The notes beneath the pieces are model-generated. The model searched no databases and was not told the origin of the DNA. It saw only the letters and a list, made by a program, of their open reading frames with translations. From positions 857,570 through 921,569 of the forward strand of contig NZ_QAOU01000001.1 of the NCBI RefSeq assembly GCF_003050965.1: DNA of 64,000 nt, written 5' to 3'. Source of the DNA: Nitrosospira sp. Nsp2. GTDB lineage: Bacteria > Pseudomonadota > Gammaproteobacteria > Burkholderiales > Nitrosomonadaceae. Made by a program: the position numbers and the translations under genes. This document shows, piece after piece, positions 9,734 to 18,674 of this stretch; position 1 is the first letter of the stretch, and the number at the start of each line of letters is the position of its first letter.

Positions 9734-10183
9734 ATGCACACCGAAGTTGCCGCAGCCCTGAGAAGCGCAAACGTACTTGTCGAACTCTTGAGCACGACGA
9801 AGTCTCTTTCCAATTACGAGGAACTCACGGCAGCCGTTTTGGAGGTAAATTCCAGACTCATGAATGCTACCACCGTCGCGTTGGCGAGCCAGGAGGTACA
9901 GTCAAACCTGCTCTCAAGAATACGCGAGCTCGAGACGGAACTAGCGAATGTCGCGGGATGGGAGGCGCAGGCCGAAAGATACGCCTTGCATGCTTTAGCA
10001 CCTGAGCGTTTCGCTTATGCGCTGAAACCCGATGCAACGAATGGGGAGCCTTTCCCCCTGCTCTGCGCAAACTGCTTCACAAAGCGTCAGAAAGCTCTGC
10101 TTCAGTTAAGGAATCACAACAAGTTGGGGCGATGGTACAGCTGCCACAACTGCAGATCCGAGATATATGTCGATTTCCCATGA
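9734..10183 (+). CDS. Small protein with coiled coil and C-terminal zinc ribbon
   Basis: A 149-residue cytoplasmic protein. Residues 1-80 are helical with heptad-like spacing. The C-terminal part carries C111-x2-C114 and C137-x2-C140, separated by 22 residues, a typical zinc-ribbon arrangement. Proteins of this layout are common as unknown genes in bacterial and prophage genomes. A nucleic-acid or protein-binding role is plausible but not shown. No Shine-Dalgarno sequence is obvious before the ATG. It stands alone between the kaiC-like operon and a TonB-dependent receptor. Confidence 0.75.
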   Translation: MHTEVAAALRSANVLVELLSTTKSLSNYEELTAAVLEVNSRLMNATTVALASQEVQSNLLSRIRELETELANVAGWEAQAERYALHALAPERFAYALKPDATNGEPFPLLCANCFTKRQKALLQLRNHNKLGRWYSCHNCRSEIYVDFP

Positions 10184-10345
10184 TGTGCTTTCGCGTTACT
10201 TGTGAACCAGGTAAAACCGGAATCTCCAGAAGATAAGAGAACGGCCGCCTCCCGAAAATTGCGCCGGCTTGCCCCCTCGATTGCGGAACTAATGTCGCGT
10301 CCACCCGCCGGTTGCGCTCTCCCAAAGACATGGCCAGGGCCTCCC

Positions 10346-10362
10346 TGCGACAATTTGTCGCA
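10346..10362. promoter_or_regulatory. Putative operator, 17-bp palindrome
   Basis: TGCGACAA-T-TTGTCGCA: two perfect 8-bp arms around one base, about 270 bases upstream of the TonB-dependent receptor gene. This is typical of a dimeric regulator site. The regulator is not identified, and no neighbouring transcription factor is present. Confidence 0.4.
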
Positions 10363-10504
10363 TTCCTAGGCTGGCTGAAATAGATTATTCTCGCGCACGC
10401 TCGATCGAAAAAGCACTGCGACGGCATTGCGTGCTGCGCCGTCGATATTCCCCGGTTCCAGTTACAGATAATTCCCAGCTTTCAACGGCGAATAGAGGCT
10501 CACC

Positions 10505-10537
10505 ATGGCAGGAGCAGGAATAGGCCCGAGAAGTTGA
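10505..10537 (+). other. Possible ten-codon upstream reading frame (leader peptide)
   Basis: ATG preceded by GAGG six bases upstream, encoding MAGAGIGPRS and a TGA, about 90 bases before the receptor ATG. The ribosome-binding site is better than that of many real genes here, so ribosome entry is plausible. There is no evidence beyond that. Confidence 0.25.
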
Positions 10538-10629
10538 GAATCAGCAATTAACTTTCCCGCTCGAAACCGAATCGAGAGGCCACCTTTGAAGCAGGTGTCG
10601 TAAAAGAATAATCGGAGCATATCGATAAT

Positions 10630-13203
10630 ATGACGCCGGGCATTAAGCCAAAACTTGTCTACGCCTCCTTTAGCCTGGCAGGTCTGCTGTGGATATCTTC
10701 CAGCGCGGCCGCGAGTGCGCCGGATGGGGTGGCAAAAGATGACAAGACCAAGTGGGCTCCGCCGGTAATCAACAAGCCGGTTGCCATCGCTCCCATGCCA
10801 GAAGCTTCGCTGAATATCAATGTATCGCCTGTCGCTGCGCGAACCACTGGTACGAAACTGGCGCTTCACGAGCCAGTGGTGAAAATGCCGGAAGTGACAA
10901 TTGGGGGAAAAGTGAAGCCCCCCCGCAAGCAAACTGAAGTGGAACGGTACAGGCTGCCTCAAACCACGGAAAGTATCACCCGGGAAAGAATCGACAACAC
11001 GATCAATCTTGCGAATCCCGAGGACGCCATCAAGTACATGCCGTCCATACAGGTACGCACTCGCTATATCGGCGATACGAATGCGCCAGTTGGCATGCGC
11101 ACCTCGGGCACGTCCGCGAGCGCGCGCAATCTGATCTATGCGGACGGCATTCTGCTGTCTTCTTTGCTCGGCAACAACAATACAAACACGGGCTCCCCCC
11201 GCTGGAATACCGTATCGCCCGGAGAAATAGAACGGGTTGATATCATGTATGGCCCGTTTTCAGCGGCCTACGCCGGCAATTCCATAGGGGGCGTAATCAA
11301 TATTACGACCCGGATGCCGGAAAAATTCGAATTCGGGGCAGACGCCCAGGCGTCCTGGCAGACTTTCAATCTTTATGGCACGAAGGATACCTACGAGACG
11401 CAGCGTTATGCGGGTTACGTCGGCCACCGCTACAACGATCTGTCATTCCGTTTCGACTACAGCCATCTCAATGCCCAAAGCCAGCCCATAACGTTTGCAA
11501 CCACTCTTATTTCGAACACCCTGGCGGGTGCTGGAGATACAGTGGCGACAGGTGCCTTTGCGGGCGCAAATCCCACCAACGCGCGGAACCTGACGCTGGG
11601 CGCGGGGAATATCAATCATACCGTGCAGGACAACTTCAAGTGGAAGCTTGCCTACGACATCACGCCCTCCATCCGGCTTGCGTATACCCTGGGCCTGTGG
11701 ATGAACAATGCGCATGCAAACACACAAAGCTACCTGAGGGATGCGGCAGGAAATCCGCTGCAAAGCGGTTTTGTCAATATTGATGGCCGAAGGTACAACC
11801 TGTCTCCTGCCAATAGCCCCACTTTTGCCGGTAACCAGACTGATCAGACCACCTGGTCCCATGGGATCAACCTTCGATCCAATACGGGCGGGGTTTTTGA
11901 TTGGGAATTGGCCGCAAGCCTGATCGAACTAGGCAAGGACACCGTTCGGGCGCCAACAGTTGACCCTACCCTCGCGTTTGCCGGCAATGCACCCGGCAGA
12001 ATCACCAGCTTGAGCGGCTCTGGCTGGCATACCGTGGATGCCAAGGGTATCTGGAGGCCCAGGGTCGATCTGCTCGGTTCTCATGAAATCAGCTTTGGCT
12101 TTCACCATGATTTGTATACGCTGAAGAATCCCGTATTCAATACGGGTAACTGGCAAAGCGGCCCGGGTCAGAGTGTTTTTACCAATTCCACCGGAAAGAC
12201 CCAGACTGAAGGTTACTGGATTCAGGACGCGTGGGATTTCCACGAGAAATGGAACTTTACTGTTGGTGGCCGACTGGAATCCTGGCACGCATACGACGGC
12301 GTGAACACTTCAACGGTGGGTGGGTCGCTCCAAACGGTAAATCAGGCCGACAGAAGCGCGGTCAACTTCTCTCCCAAGGGGAAGTTGACCTGGGCGCCGC
12401 TTCCGCAAGTGAGAATCGGCGCAGCCATTGGTCAGGCTTATCGCTATGCAACCGCCTCGGAGTTATTCCAGACCACTACGGTTGGGACAGGCGCGACGGC
12501 CATAGCGGTCAATGGGAACCCTAATCTCAAGCAGGAGGACGCGCTGGCTTCTGAATTATCCGGCGAGTATTTTGTAGACAAGGGGAGACTGCGGGTCAGC
12601 CTGTTTCAAGAGCGTATCAAGAATGCGATTTTTTCCCAGACCGGCCTAATCACCAATCCGATCACCAATCAAACTGTTCAATCAACCTTTATAACAAATG
12701 TTGGCGAAATCGATACCTATGGCGTTGAGGTTTCCGGGGAGAAAACCGACGCGGTGATAAAAGGGCTGGATATTATCGGCAACGTGACCTGGGTGGATTC
12801 CAGGATAGAGGATAACCGCGCGGCGGATGCGGCAGCAGCAGCGCTGGGACCGACGCCGGCGAATCCGAACGCATCAGTTCCATCGACCGGCAAGCATCAG
12901 CCCCGGCTTCCGATCTGGCGGGCGAACGCGGTAGTCACCTATCGAGCGAACGAAAATTTCAGCGCTTCCGTGAATGTTCGCTACAGCAGCGGCCAGTTCG
13001 GCCAGTTGAATAATACGGATACCAACGGCTTTGCCTATACAGGGTTAACCAGTTATCTCGTTGCCGATCTGGTCGCAAAGTATCGGATCACCAGGCAGTG
13101 GACCGCTATCGGCGGTATCAATAATGTCAATAACGACAAGTACTGGATCTTTCATCCCTTTCCCCAGCGGACCTATTTCGCGCAACTGAGGTTCAATTAT
13201 TAG
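10630..13203 (+). CDS. TonB-dependent outer-membrane receptor
   Basis: An 857-residue outer-membrane protein. It has an N-terminal signal peptide to about residue 28 and a Pro/Lys-rich linker. The plug domain (about 105-230) includes the typical IERVDIMYGP and GGVINITT segments. A long beta-barrel follows, ending in the aromatic C-terminal strand FAQLRFNY. Such receptors import iron chelates, cobalamin, copper complexes or other scarce ligands using TonB energy. No ligand can be assigned from sequence, and no TonB/ExbBD, sigma/anti-sigma pair or periplasmic binding protein is adjacent. The barrel has no N-terminal signalling extension. A hairpin follows the gene at 13268-13295. Confidence 0.92.
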   Translation: MTPGIKPKLVYASFSLAGLLWISSSAAASAPDGVAKDDKTKWAPPVINKPVAIAPMPEASLNINVSPVAARTTGTKLALHEPVVKMPEVTIGGKVKPPRKQTEVERYRLPQTTESITRERIDNTINLANPEDAIKYMPSIQVRTRYIGDTNAPVGMRTSGTSASARNLIYADGILLSSLLGNNNTNTGSPRWNTVSPGEIERVDIMYGPFSAAYAGNSIGGVINITTRMPEKFEFGADAQASWQTFNLYGTKDTYETQRYAGYVGHRYNDLSFRFDYSHLNAQSQPITFATTLISNTLAGAGDTVATGAFAGANPTNARNLTLGAGNINHTVQDNFKWKLAYDITPSIRLAYTLGLWMNNAHANTQSYLRDAAGNPLQSGFVNIDGRRYNLSPANSPTFAGNQTDQTTWSHGINLRSNTGGVFDWELAASLIELGKDTVRAPTVDPTLAFAGNAPGRITSLSGSGWHTVDAKGIWRPRVDLLGSHEISFGFHHDLYTLKNPVFNTGNWQSGPGQSVFTNSTGKTQTEGYWIQDAWDFHEKWNFTVGGRLESWHAYDGVNTSTVGGSLQTVNQADRSAVNFSPKGKLTWAPLPQVRIGAAIGQAYRYATASELFQTTTVGTGATAIAVNGNPNLKQEDALASELSGEYFVDKGRLRVSLFQERIKNAIFSQTGLITNPITNQTVQSTFITNVGEIDTYGVEVSGEKTDAVIKGLDIIGNVTWVDSRIEDNRAADAAAAALGPTPANPNASVPSTGKHQPRLPIWRANAVVTYRANENFSASVNVRYSSGQFGQLNNTDTNGFAYTGLTSYLVADLVAKYRITRQWTAIGGINNVNNDKYWIFHPFPQRTYFAQLRFNY

Positions 13204-13267
13204 GTAACGCCAAGTTTTAATATTTCATGTGTCGGGGCAGCGAAAAGCGAATTCATATATCCGAGGC

Positions 13268-13295
13268 AATAAAAAACCCGCCGAAGCGGGTTTAA
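13268..13295 (-). terminator. Rho-independent terminator of csbD-like gene (may also stop the receptor gene)
   Basis: ACCCGC CGAA GCGGGT hairpin. On the minus strand it is followed by a run of T, which suits termination of the csbD-like gene; the plus side has a weaker T run. The same hairpin recurs at 20424-20452. Confidence 0.75.
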
Positions 13296-13317
13296 GGTAT
13301 TGAAGGTGCCGTGACAG

Positions 13318-13503
13318 TCAGGCTTTATCTATCGCATCCTTGACGGTTTCTTTGGCGTCCCCGTATTTCTTTTGGGTTTTTCCCTCTACTTGTTTGCCGA
13401 GGCCCTTGGCTTCCTGCTCTTTATCGCCTGTTGCTTTTCCAACTCCTTCTTGGACCTTTCCGGCGATGTCTTTCGCAGTACCTTTCACTTGATCTTTATT
13501 CAT
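13318..13503 (-). CDS. CsbD-family stress-response protein
   Basis: A 61-residue, highly charged soluble protein matching the CsbD family throughout (MNKDQVKGTAKDIAGKVQ... type, Lys/Gly/Ala/Glu-rich). Family members are induced in general stress; the molecular role is unknown. AAAGGAG lies seven bases before the ATG. A palindrome and further GTAACC/GGTTAC half-sites lie about 50-100 bases upstream, possibly an operator. A strong terminator follows, so it is a single-gene unit. Confidence 0.93.
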   Translation of the reverse strand: MNKDQVKGTAKDIAGKVQEGVGKATGDKEQEAKGLGKQVEGKTQKKYGDAKETVKDAIDKA

Positions 13504-13957
13504 GATTAATCTCCTTTAAGGAAAATCAGAATCCAACGTTGCTTGCCTCCACTGTAACCCGGTTACTGATGACGTCAGTGACATCGGAATCAGCCGGGCG
13601 GTTACAGGACCATCAGCGGCAAGAGTTGTCAGATTATTATAATGATGAGGTTAATACTGTGCGCTAAATCACATTGGGTAGAAATATTGCATATAAATAG
13701 GGGCCAACGGCCCAACAGACCCGGCTTGTTCATTTTCGGTGCGGGGGTTCTTATTTCATATGGGGAAGCAATAAGCAAAGACATCGCCGCCTGGCTCTAC
13801 CTGATGTTGTCAAGCAGTTTTCTTTTATGCAGGAGGGTGGCGCAACGGGGTGACCGCAAACAGGTAGCCTGCCACGTTGGCAGTTGTTGCCAAGCGCGAT
13901 GCGCCTGAGCATCGCTGCTATTGATAACATCGCCGGGAACCCAGGGACAGTACCGTT
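13504..13957. other. Intergenic, csbD-like promoter region
   Basis: A plus-strand frame at 13642-13908 has hydrophobic segments but no ribosome-binding site or family and is not called. The GTAACC palindrome is listed separately. Confidence 0.35.
13554..13566. promoter_or_regulatory. Palindromic GTAACC-C-GGTTAC site upstream of csbD-like gene
   Basis: Perfect 6-bp arms around one base, 51-63 bases from the csbD-like ATG. A further GGTTACAG at 13600-13607 is the inverse of CTGTAACC at 13552-13559. Repeated half-sites at this distance suit a promoter-proximal operator. The regulator is unknown. Confidence 0.35.
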
Positions 13958-14251
13958 CTAATAGCGGTTTCCGTCATTGCCATAGACTGCAGGCGGATTG
14001 GTGGCATACGGATTGTTCGGGCTGTTGTTGCTGTAGCGGCTGCCGTATTGTCCGTGTGGATTATTGATGCTGTCTGCGGAGTGCTCGCTGCCGTACCTTC
14101 CGTATGGGTTACTGACCGAGTTTGCGTCGTAGGGGTTGGAGCTGAGGTTGCCGAGGTATTTTCCTGTTTGCCGATCCCGAAGTTGCGGCGGCTCGGCATG
14201 GACGATACCGGAAACAAGCAGCGCGAGAATGACAGGCACGGCAGCTTTCAT
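13958..14251 (-). CDS. Secreted protein with Asn-Pro-Tyr-Gly repeats
   Basis: A 97-residue protein with a clear signal peptide (cleavage after about VHA, residue 19). The short conserved start has a PQLRDRQTGKYLGNLS segment. Three or four repeats of about 20 residues follow, built on S-NPYG-YGS-S-DS. Similar exported SNPYGRYGS proteins occur widely in proteobacteria without known function. The mature chain has no Cys and is polar, so it is probably periplasmic or surface-exposed. It stands alone. Confidence 0.8.
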   Translation of the reverse strand: MKAAVPVILALLVSGIVHAEPPQLRDRQTGKYLGNLSSNPYDANSVSNPYGRYGSEHSADSINNPHGQYGSRYSNNSPNNPYATNPPAVYGNDGNRY

Positions 14252-14482
14252 GATTCACCTTTTTTTGTTGTTATGTCTTGGGATTGTTCTGCATTTGATG
14301 TATCAGATCAATGGATGAGTCAATGGTTCAAATAAAGCGGCTGCATGCATGCGGTTGGGTAGCACATGAGGGCGGTACGCGCAGGACGCTACACGGGGCC
14401 GGTACATGGCGAAATAAAAGCAGAAGACGACTCATCCGGGGTTTAGAGAAGCTGAATTTGGCGTATTTTATGGGTAGGGCGG

Positions 14483-14983
14483 TCATTCGGAGGGCTGAAA
14501 GTTATGGAATGAGCGCCATTCCCAGGGAGGGGTCGGCGAGTCGAAGGCCCATAATCCCCGCTTGGCCGCTTTGGCTTCTTCCTGCAGCCTGTGAAGTTTT
14601 TTATCCTTGGGAGCTTGATTCTTTACCCAGGCCAATCCGCGCCGCACCTGCTCGGCGTTGACATCCACGCCATTGCACTCGACCCTGGCCAGCGTTCGTC
14701 CATAGTAATCCCTGCTGATGGAAGTCAATTCCGCGTGAACCCATAGGCATAAGTCGAACAGCGACTGCCGGGATTCAGTTGCGAACGGCTGGTCCAGCTC
14801 CGGGGCGTCAATTTCCGCCAGCCGTACCCTGACCAGTTCGCCATCTATGGAAACGGTAACTGAGTCGCCGTCAACAATCTGCAGTATCTGGGCATGGATG
14901 GGTTCCGTGTTGGGCGCGGCGAAAGCGGCATGGGGGAGGGTGAGCCAGGTGACGAGCACGAGAACAGCGATAGCAGGGCGCAT
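14483..14983 (-). CDS. Secreted thermonuclease-like (SNase-fold) nuclease
   Basis: A 166-residue exported protein: signal peptide to about residue 22, then a staphylococcal-nuclease-like fold with VDGDSVTV, the RVRLAEIDAPE segment (Arg and Asp/Glu active-site positions), YYGRTLARVECNG and VRRGLAWV. Length fits the minimal family domain without an added C-terminal module. Expected role: calcium-dependent DNA/RNA hydrolysis in periplasm or medium. It stands alone. Confidence 0.9.
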   Translation of the reverse strand: MRPAIAVLVLVTWLTLPHAAFAAPNTEPIHAQILQIVDGDSVTVSIDGELVRVRLAEIDAPELDQPFATESRQSLFDLCLWVHAELTSISRDYYGRTLARVECNGVDVNAEQVRRGLAWVKNQAPKDKKLHRLQEEAKAAKRGLWAFDSPTPPWEWRSFHNFQPSE

Positions 14984-15334
14984 CGGTGTCTTATATCATC
15001 GGCCATCTGTTAGAGCAATACATCGTTCTTCAATAGGGCACGTGCTCGTCACAGCCATTCCAGCGGTCTATAGAGTATTACAGCCGCGCTCAGGTCGAGG
15101 GCCGGCGGCGCATACAACGCGCTTCATTACTGGCCAGGCGCAGAAGCCGCTATCTGCGCTGTTCGTTGTGATTTGTCTTGCCGGATGCGGCGGTGACAGA
15201 GAAATTGAGCAAGGATTCGGGACGCCCGACATGATCGGGAACAGGGCATGGCATTCTCACCGACACCGGGGAAAGCCGTTTGATAGCATGTCGCGGAAAA
15301 CGATACGCCTGCCGTATATTCGCCGCAGCTTGGA
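14984..15334. other. Intergenic, no supported gene
   Basis: Short frames on both strands without families. The right edge runs into the nitrosocyanin promoter. Confidence 0.35.
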
Positions 15335-15363
15335 TTGACATCCATCATTATCCAATCTAGAGT
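15335..15363 (+). promoter_or_regulatory. Sigma-70-type promoter of the nitrosocyanin gene
   Basis: TTGACA at 15335-15340, a 17-base spacer and TAGAGT at 15358-15363. Transcription would begin near 15370, leaving an untranslated leader of about 48 bases before the start codon. The -35 box is a perfect consensus, consistent with a highly expressed protein. Confidence 0.6.
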
Positions 15364-15417
15364 ATTGAGAGTAACATGATGTTTCATTAAAACTTAAATT
15401 GAATGGGGGAAAAGATG

Positions 15418-15825
15418 ATGAAAATAAACAAAACAGTCGTGGGTCTTGCTTTTGGGTTGCTGCTGGCGGGAACAGCGCACGCAGCGGAACAAAAATTCAA
15501 GGTGGTTATCAATGCTTATGACACTAACATTCCGGAGCTTAACGTTGAAGGCGTGACAGTCAAGAATATCCGCGCGTTCAATGTTCTCAACGAACCCGAG
15601 ACGCTGACTGTCAAGAAAGGGACGACAGTAAAGATTACGGTCGAGAATAAATCGCCTATCAGCGAAGGATTTTCCATTGACGAATATGGAGTCAAGGAAG
15701 TCCTGAAGGCGGGCGAAACCAAGACAATTACTATCAAAGCGGATAAGTCCGGCGCCTTCCTCGTCTGGTGCCAGCTCCATCCCAAGAACATCCATTTGCC
15801 TGGTTCCTTGAATGTGGTGGACTAG
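15418..15825 (+). CDS. Nitrosocyanin (red copper protein)
   Basis: Encodes a signal peptide (cleavage after AHA) and a mature cupredoxin of about 112 residues with the near-unique nitrosocyanin text, e.g. [20 protein letters not shown] and the ligand region [13 protein letters not shown]. Known ligands of this red copper protein are one Cys, two His and a Glu. The Cys and both His are present, and the Glu in ISEGFS fits. Nitrosocyanin is a periplasmic trimeric copper protein found in ammonia oxidisers. Its exact redox or catalytic role is unsettled. GGGGGA lies seven bases before the ATG at 15418; ATGs at 15415 and 15403 are alternatives. It is a single-gene unit with its own promoter and terminator. 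Confidence 0.95.
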   Translation: MKINKTVVGLAFGLLLAGTAHAAEQKFKVVINAYDTNIPELNVEGVTVKNIRAFNVLNEPETLTVKKGTTVKITVENKSPISEGFSIDEYGVKEVLKAGETKTITIKADKSGAFLVWCQLHPKNIHLPGSLNVVD

Positions 15826-15886
15826 GTAGCTCTTGCGACGACAGAAGCATTACCTCGGCGCGGGATATCGTCGCCTCGGGGTCACC

Positions 15887-15918
15887 TGAAACCCGCCGGC
15901 TGGCGGGTTTTTTTATTT
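15887..15918 (+). terminator. Rho-independent terminator of nitrosocyanin gene
   Basis: AAACCCGCC GGCT GGCGGGTTT stem-loop followed by a run of T, about 65 bases after the stop codon. Confidence 0.85.
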
Positions 15919-16304
15919 TCCGCCAGCGGGGATTTTTTTATCAGTAACTTGATTTTTTGTCGTCGGTCGTCGCAGGGACCTCCGACGCAGCTTTAATCAA
16001 AGCACCAGAGCATCAAATCATTTGCGCCAGTGCGAAATCCGGACCGAGCCGTGGCTTTCTTCCTTTTCCGGCCTTCCCCTCCACCTCTGGTCCGGAATAT
16101 TTTGGGGCAACGAATTCTTTCTGCGCTGTTACGTTGGTTAGCGCACATATCTTCCTTATTGCCATGAGATACAGTTTTTACGCGGTGCTCCTCGCGGATG
16201 CGCTAGCGGCGTGTCCGGATTGTCCGGGCTGGTTCTCCATATTGCTTTCATTTAAGAAGCCGGCCCGCATTTTTTGAAAAACTCTTTCTCGATAGGAATT
16301 TCCG
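15919..16304. other. Intergenic, no supported gene
   Basis: Nothing recognisable on either strand between the nitrosocyanin terminator and the next small gene. Confidence 0.35.
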
Positions 16305-16505
16305 ATGAAGAAACTCAGAAATATTGATGTATTGGGGTATGAGGCAGAAGAGTTCGATAAGTGGCTTGAGGAAAGCACGAACAAAATTTTAAAACGAACC
16401 GCCCCTAAGGTAAAACGTTCGTGGGAAGCGGACATGTCAGCGCCGTTGAAGGCGTCCCGGCAAGGCTCCAGCAAATCCAGCTATTCTCGGCAGCGCAGCC
16501 TGTAA
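16305..16505 (+). CDS. Small unknown protein
   Basis: A 66-residue, basic, soluble peptide: an acidic helical first half (LGYEAEEFDKWLEES) and a Lys/Arg/Ser-rich second half. AGGA lies eight bases before the ATG. No family, signal peptide or membrane segment is seen. The reading frame and ribosome-binding site are reasonable, but with no homologue or operon context it may not be expressed. Confidence 0.45.
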   Translation: MKKLRNIDVLGYEAEEFDKWLEESTNKILKRTAPKVKRSWEADMSAPLKASRQGSSKSSYSRQRSL

Positions 16506-17012
16506 ATATCGGATAGCGGCCCGCCGGACAGCTCAGGCGTCAGGCGAGCTCAGGCTGCAACCCATCGTGGAACCCCTGAATAAGTTCCCACGTTCGGTGA
16601 GGACTTGTTCAGCGGTTCCTGATGAATTAGAAGTCCGTCGCTTAGCCGTCGCTTGGCAATTCCAATCGATTGGAAGATTGAGGGGTGGGCCAGGCGGCTG
16701 CCAGGGTCGGCCGGTTTCCTCGACAGGAAGATCTGGTGCTCGCGTGCGGGGCCCGCTGTCCTGAAAGGGGTGACGGGAACACGTCGTCCCGATTCATCTC
16801 GACCCGGGGGCGGCCAGCCGCTCATGATTCGGGATGTCTCGCGGCTAATGGCTTATCCGCGCTTTTCGCTTATCGCTTATTTTCGCGGCGGACGGGTTGA
16901 ACGGGCGTCATGACCGGCGGAATACGCTAAACCGAAGGCACATGGACACGCCTCATCGAACCGAACGCTTTATTCTCTCGGTCGAAACGTGAATTCCCTT
17001 CGCTCTTTCTTT
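16506..17012. other. Intergenic, no supported gene
   Basis: Several overlapping GC-rich frames on both strands, none with a family match or ribosome-binding site. Confidence 0.35.
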
Positions 17013-17216
17013 TTAAGCGCAAAGATCTATTTCAACAGGCGCCAAACCCGCGCTGTAGCCTTCCTGGTACTGCCAAAACACCTTTGATTCAGGCCAACCG
17101 ATTAAGGTTTCTTCATACACGTATACGTCCGTTACTTCGAAGCCCCTGAAGCGGAAATTTTGGTGACGCGAAATTGAACCGTCGGTTTTGCGTATATAAA
17201 GAATATATATGGGCAT
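17013..17216 (-). CDS. Small protein, member C of the YIRT/GWPE family
   Basis: At 67 residues this is the shortest member and close to the minimal core: YIRKTDGSISR, YVYEETLIGWPESKVFW, then GLAPV and only seven further residues. It lacks the variable tails of the others, which shows that the tail is dispensable. GAGG lies eight bases before the ATG. Closest to the member at 4409-4684. It stands alone. Function unknown. Confidence 0.78.
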   Translation of the reverse strand: MPIYILYIRKTDGSISRHQNFRFRGFEVTDVYVYEETLIGWPESKVFWQYQEGYSAGLAPVEIDLCA

Positions 17217-17643
17217 TTACGCTGCCTCAGGTTGTGACGGTCTCTCCTTTTTTAGCTGTTTTAAAAGTGATACTAAAAAAAGCGGGAAATCTCTTCCGTG
17301 CGGTAGCCCGCGTTGGGAGTTATGGGCATGATCTTGCTGGCACTGTTGTTGGCCGGGCATATTGAAGCGCAACACCCGGATAGAGGCAAAGGTCAGGAAA
17401 GCAATGAACATTCATCCCCAGTCACAGTGTGCGTTTTCGCAGGACCCGCCCCGGTACGGCACTCCGTCACGGGAAAGTCAGTTATCCTGGGAACTGAATG
17501 GCGGTGCCTTGTAGATGGAGTGGTCTTGAGCTAGGCAGGCTGTACCCGAACGACACCCCAGTCGGCGAAAAGCGCTTGGCCTGATTAATTGTTTACCTTG
17601 ACTGGCAATCTTCGCATTTATTGATTTTGATGAGCTGATCTCC
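17217..17643. other. Intergenic with one doubtful small frame
   Basis: A plus-strand frame from the ATG at 17328 to 17534 begins with a hydrophobic segment like a signal peptide and has GGGAG eight bases upstream. The rest has no recognisable character, so it is noted but not called as a gene. Confidence 0.3.
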
Positions 17644-18063
17644 TCATGGCTCCAGGCCGCGGATCGGCGTATCGAGCGCCTTGGCGGCGCGCACGGGATT
17701 AAAATATTCGCGCAGGAATGTGATCTTTTCGTTTTCGGCCCGCAGAAATAGCACGTAATTCTGGACGTAGATGCGGCGGGTCGACTTGATGAACCCTTCT
17801 CCCCTGAATTCGGCGACTGCCGCTTGCGAATCGACGAACGGGTGGACCTCGACGTCGAGGAAGCGGAAATTTTCTACCGAACTGAGAAACCACGTCACAT
17901 GATTGACCACCTCCTGCCGGCCCATCAGTCGCGCGGGGTGCCCGAGGGAGGGCGCAAAAGGCAGCTCCCACAAAAGATTATCGGCGATCAACGTCTGCCA
18001 GCGCGCGTGGTCGTCGACGAACGTCTGGATATGCCGATGCAAGAGTGTGGACGCTGTTGTCAT
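17644..18063 (-). CDS. SnoaL-like / NTF2-fold protein
   Basis: A 139-residue soluble protein with the cone-shaped NTF2-like (SnoaL) pattern: an N-terminal helix with WQTLIADNLLWELPFAPSLG, a central FRFLDVEVHPF strand, FRGEGFI and a final YVQNYVLFLRAENEKITFLREYFNP strand pair. The last segments resemble PhzA/PhzB-type members. The family includes isomerases, cyclases and non-catalytic binders, so the substrate cannot be given. It stands alone. Confidence 0.8.
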   Translation of the reverse strand: MTTASTLLHRHIQTFVDDHARWQTLIADNLLWELPFAPSLGHPARLMGRQEVVNHVTWFLSSVENFRFLDVEVHPFVDSQAAVAEFRGEGFIKSTRRIYVQNYVLFLRAENEKITFLREYFNPVRAAKALDTPIRGLEP

Positions 18064-18407
18064 CTATACTTCTCCTTGTTGACCCGAAGCTCGGTGGCGG
18101 AGTGATCTTGGGCAGGCGCGTCGAAGCCGATTGGATGCGATAGCTATCGCGAGAGAACGGCGGCGAGAGGCGCAATCGCAAATCTCAGTATCACCCGTTC
18201 TGGCTGCTTTCCTCGACCGGGAAGACAGGCGGCGCAGGCCAGTCCGGGCAATTAACAGCTTGGATAAAGGTTGTGGCGGCGCATAAAAACCTTTCCCGAA
18301 TAGAGGATTTTAAGGCAGTGCCGGACTAATTGCTTGCGGGAGTGGAGCGGTACTGGACTTGGGGTAGGCCCGGGGTCGCTTTGGAAAAGCTGCTGGCGAT
18401 TTTATTA
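18064..18407. other. Intergenic, no gene seen
   Basis: No frame of useful length or character. Confidence 0.4.
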
Positions 18408-18674
18408 TTAGAGATTAGTTAACCAATCCGAGCATTCTTTATCAAAACCCACCCAGGCGGCATTGCCGGCAATTTCAACCACTACGAGCTTATCGTTCAA
18501 GCCCATGTACTGTTGAAGATGATCCCTCACCTGATCTGCTGTTTTAGGGGAAGCAATAATCCAGGTTGATTCCAAGCAGTGCCACCACGTCTCGTAGGTT
18601 TCGATTTCCTCTATCAGAGTGGCATTGGTGTTTCCCGGGTTTTTAAGCTCGTACCCGATGCAATACATGGCCAT
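18408..18674 (-). CDS. Small SinR-labelled (Cas2-like fold) protein
   Basis: An 88-residue protein matching a family of about 90 aa often labelled SinR-family. It starts with MAMYCIGYELKNPG, has a central TWWHCLESTWII and ends with a LVVVEIAGNAAWVGF strand. The beta-alpha-beta pattern is like the ferredoxin-like fold of Cas2/VapD-type proteins. There is no CRISPR array or cas gene nearby, so a CRISPR role is not suggested. Other members are lone genes of unknown function. The label does not imply relation to the Bacillus SinR regulator. Confidence 0.7.
   Translation of the reverse strand: MAMYCIGYELKNPGNTNATLIEEIETYETWWHCLESTWIIASPKTADQVRDHLQQYMGLNDKLVVVEIAGNAAWVGFDKECSDWLTNL

Larger units (their letters stand above)
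10184..10629. other. Leader region of the TonB-dependent receptor gene
   Basis: No full gene. Holds an almost perfect palindrome at 10346-10362 and a ten-codon frame at 10505-10537, both listed separately, plus a small inverted repeat (CTCGA / TCGAG) near 10560-10576. Confidence 0.4.

Noticed and set aside
18408..18674. CRISPR adaptation gene (cas2)
   Set aside because: Only a fold-level resemblance; no repeat array or other cas genes in the window.
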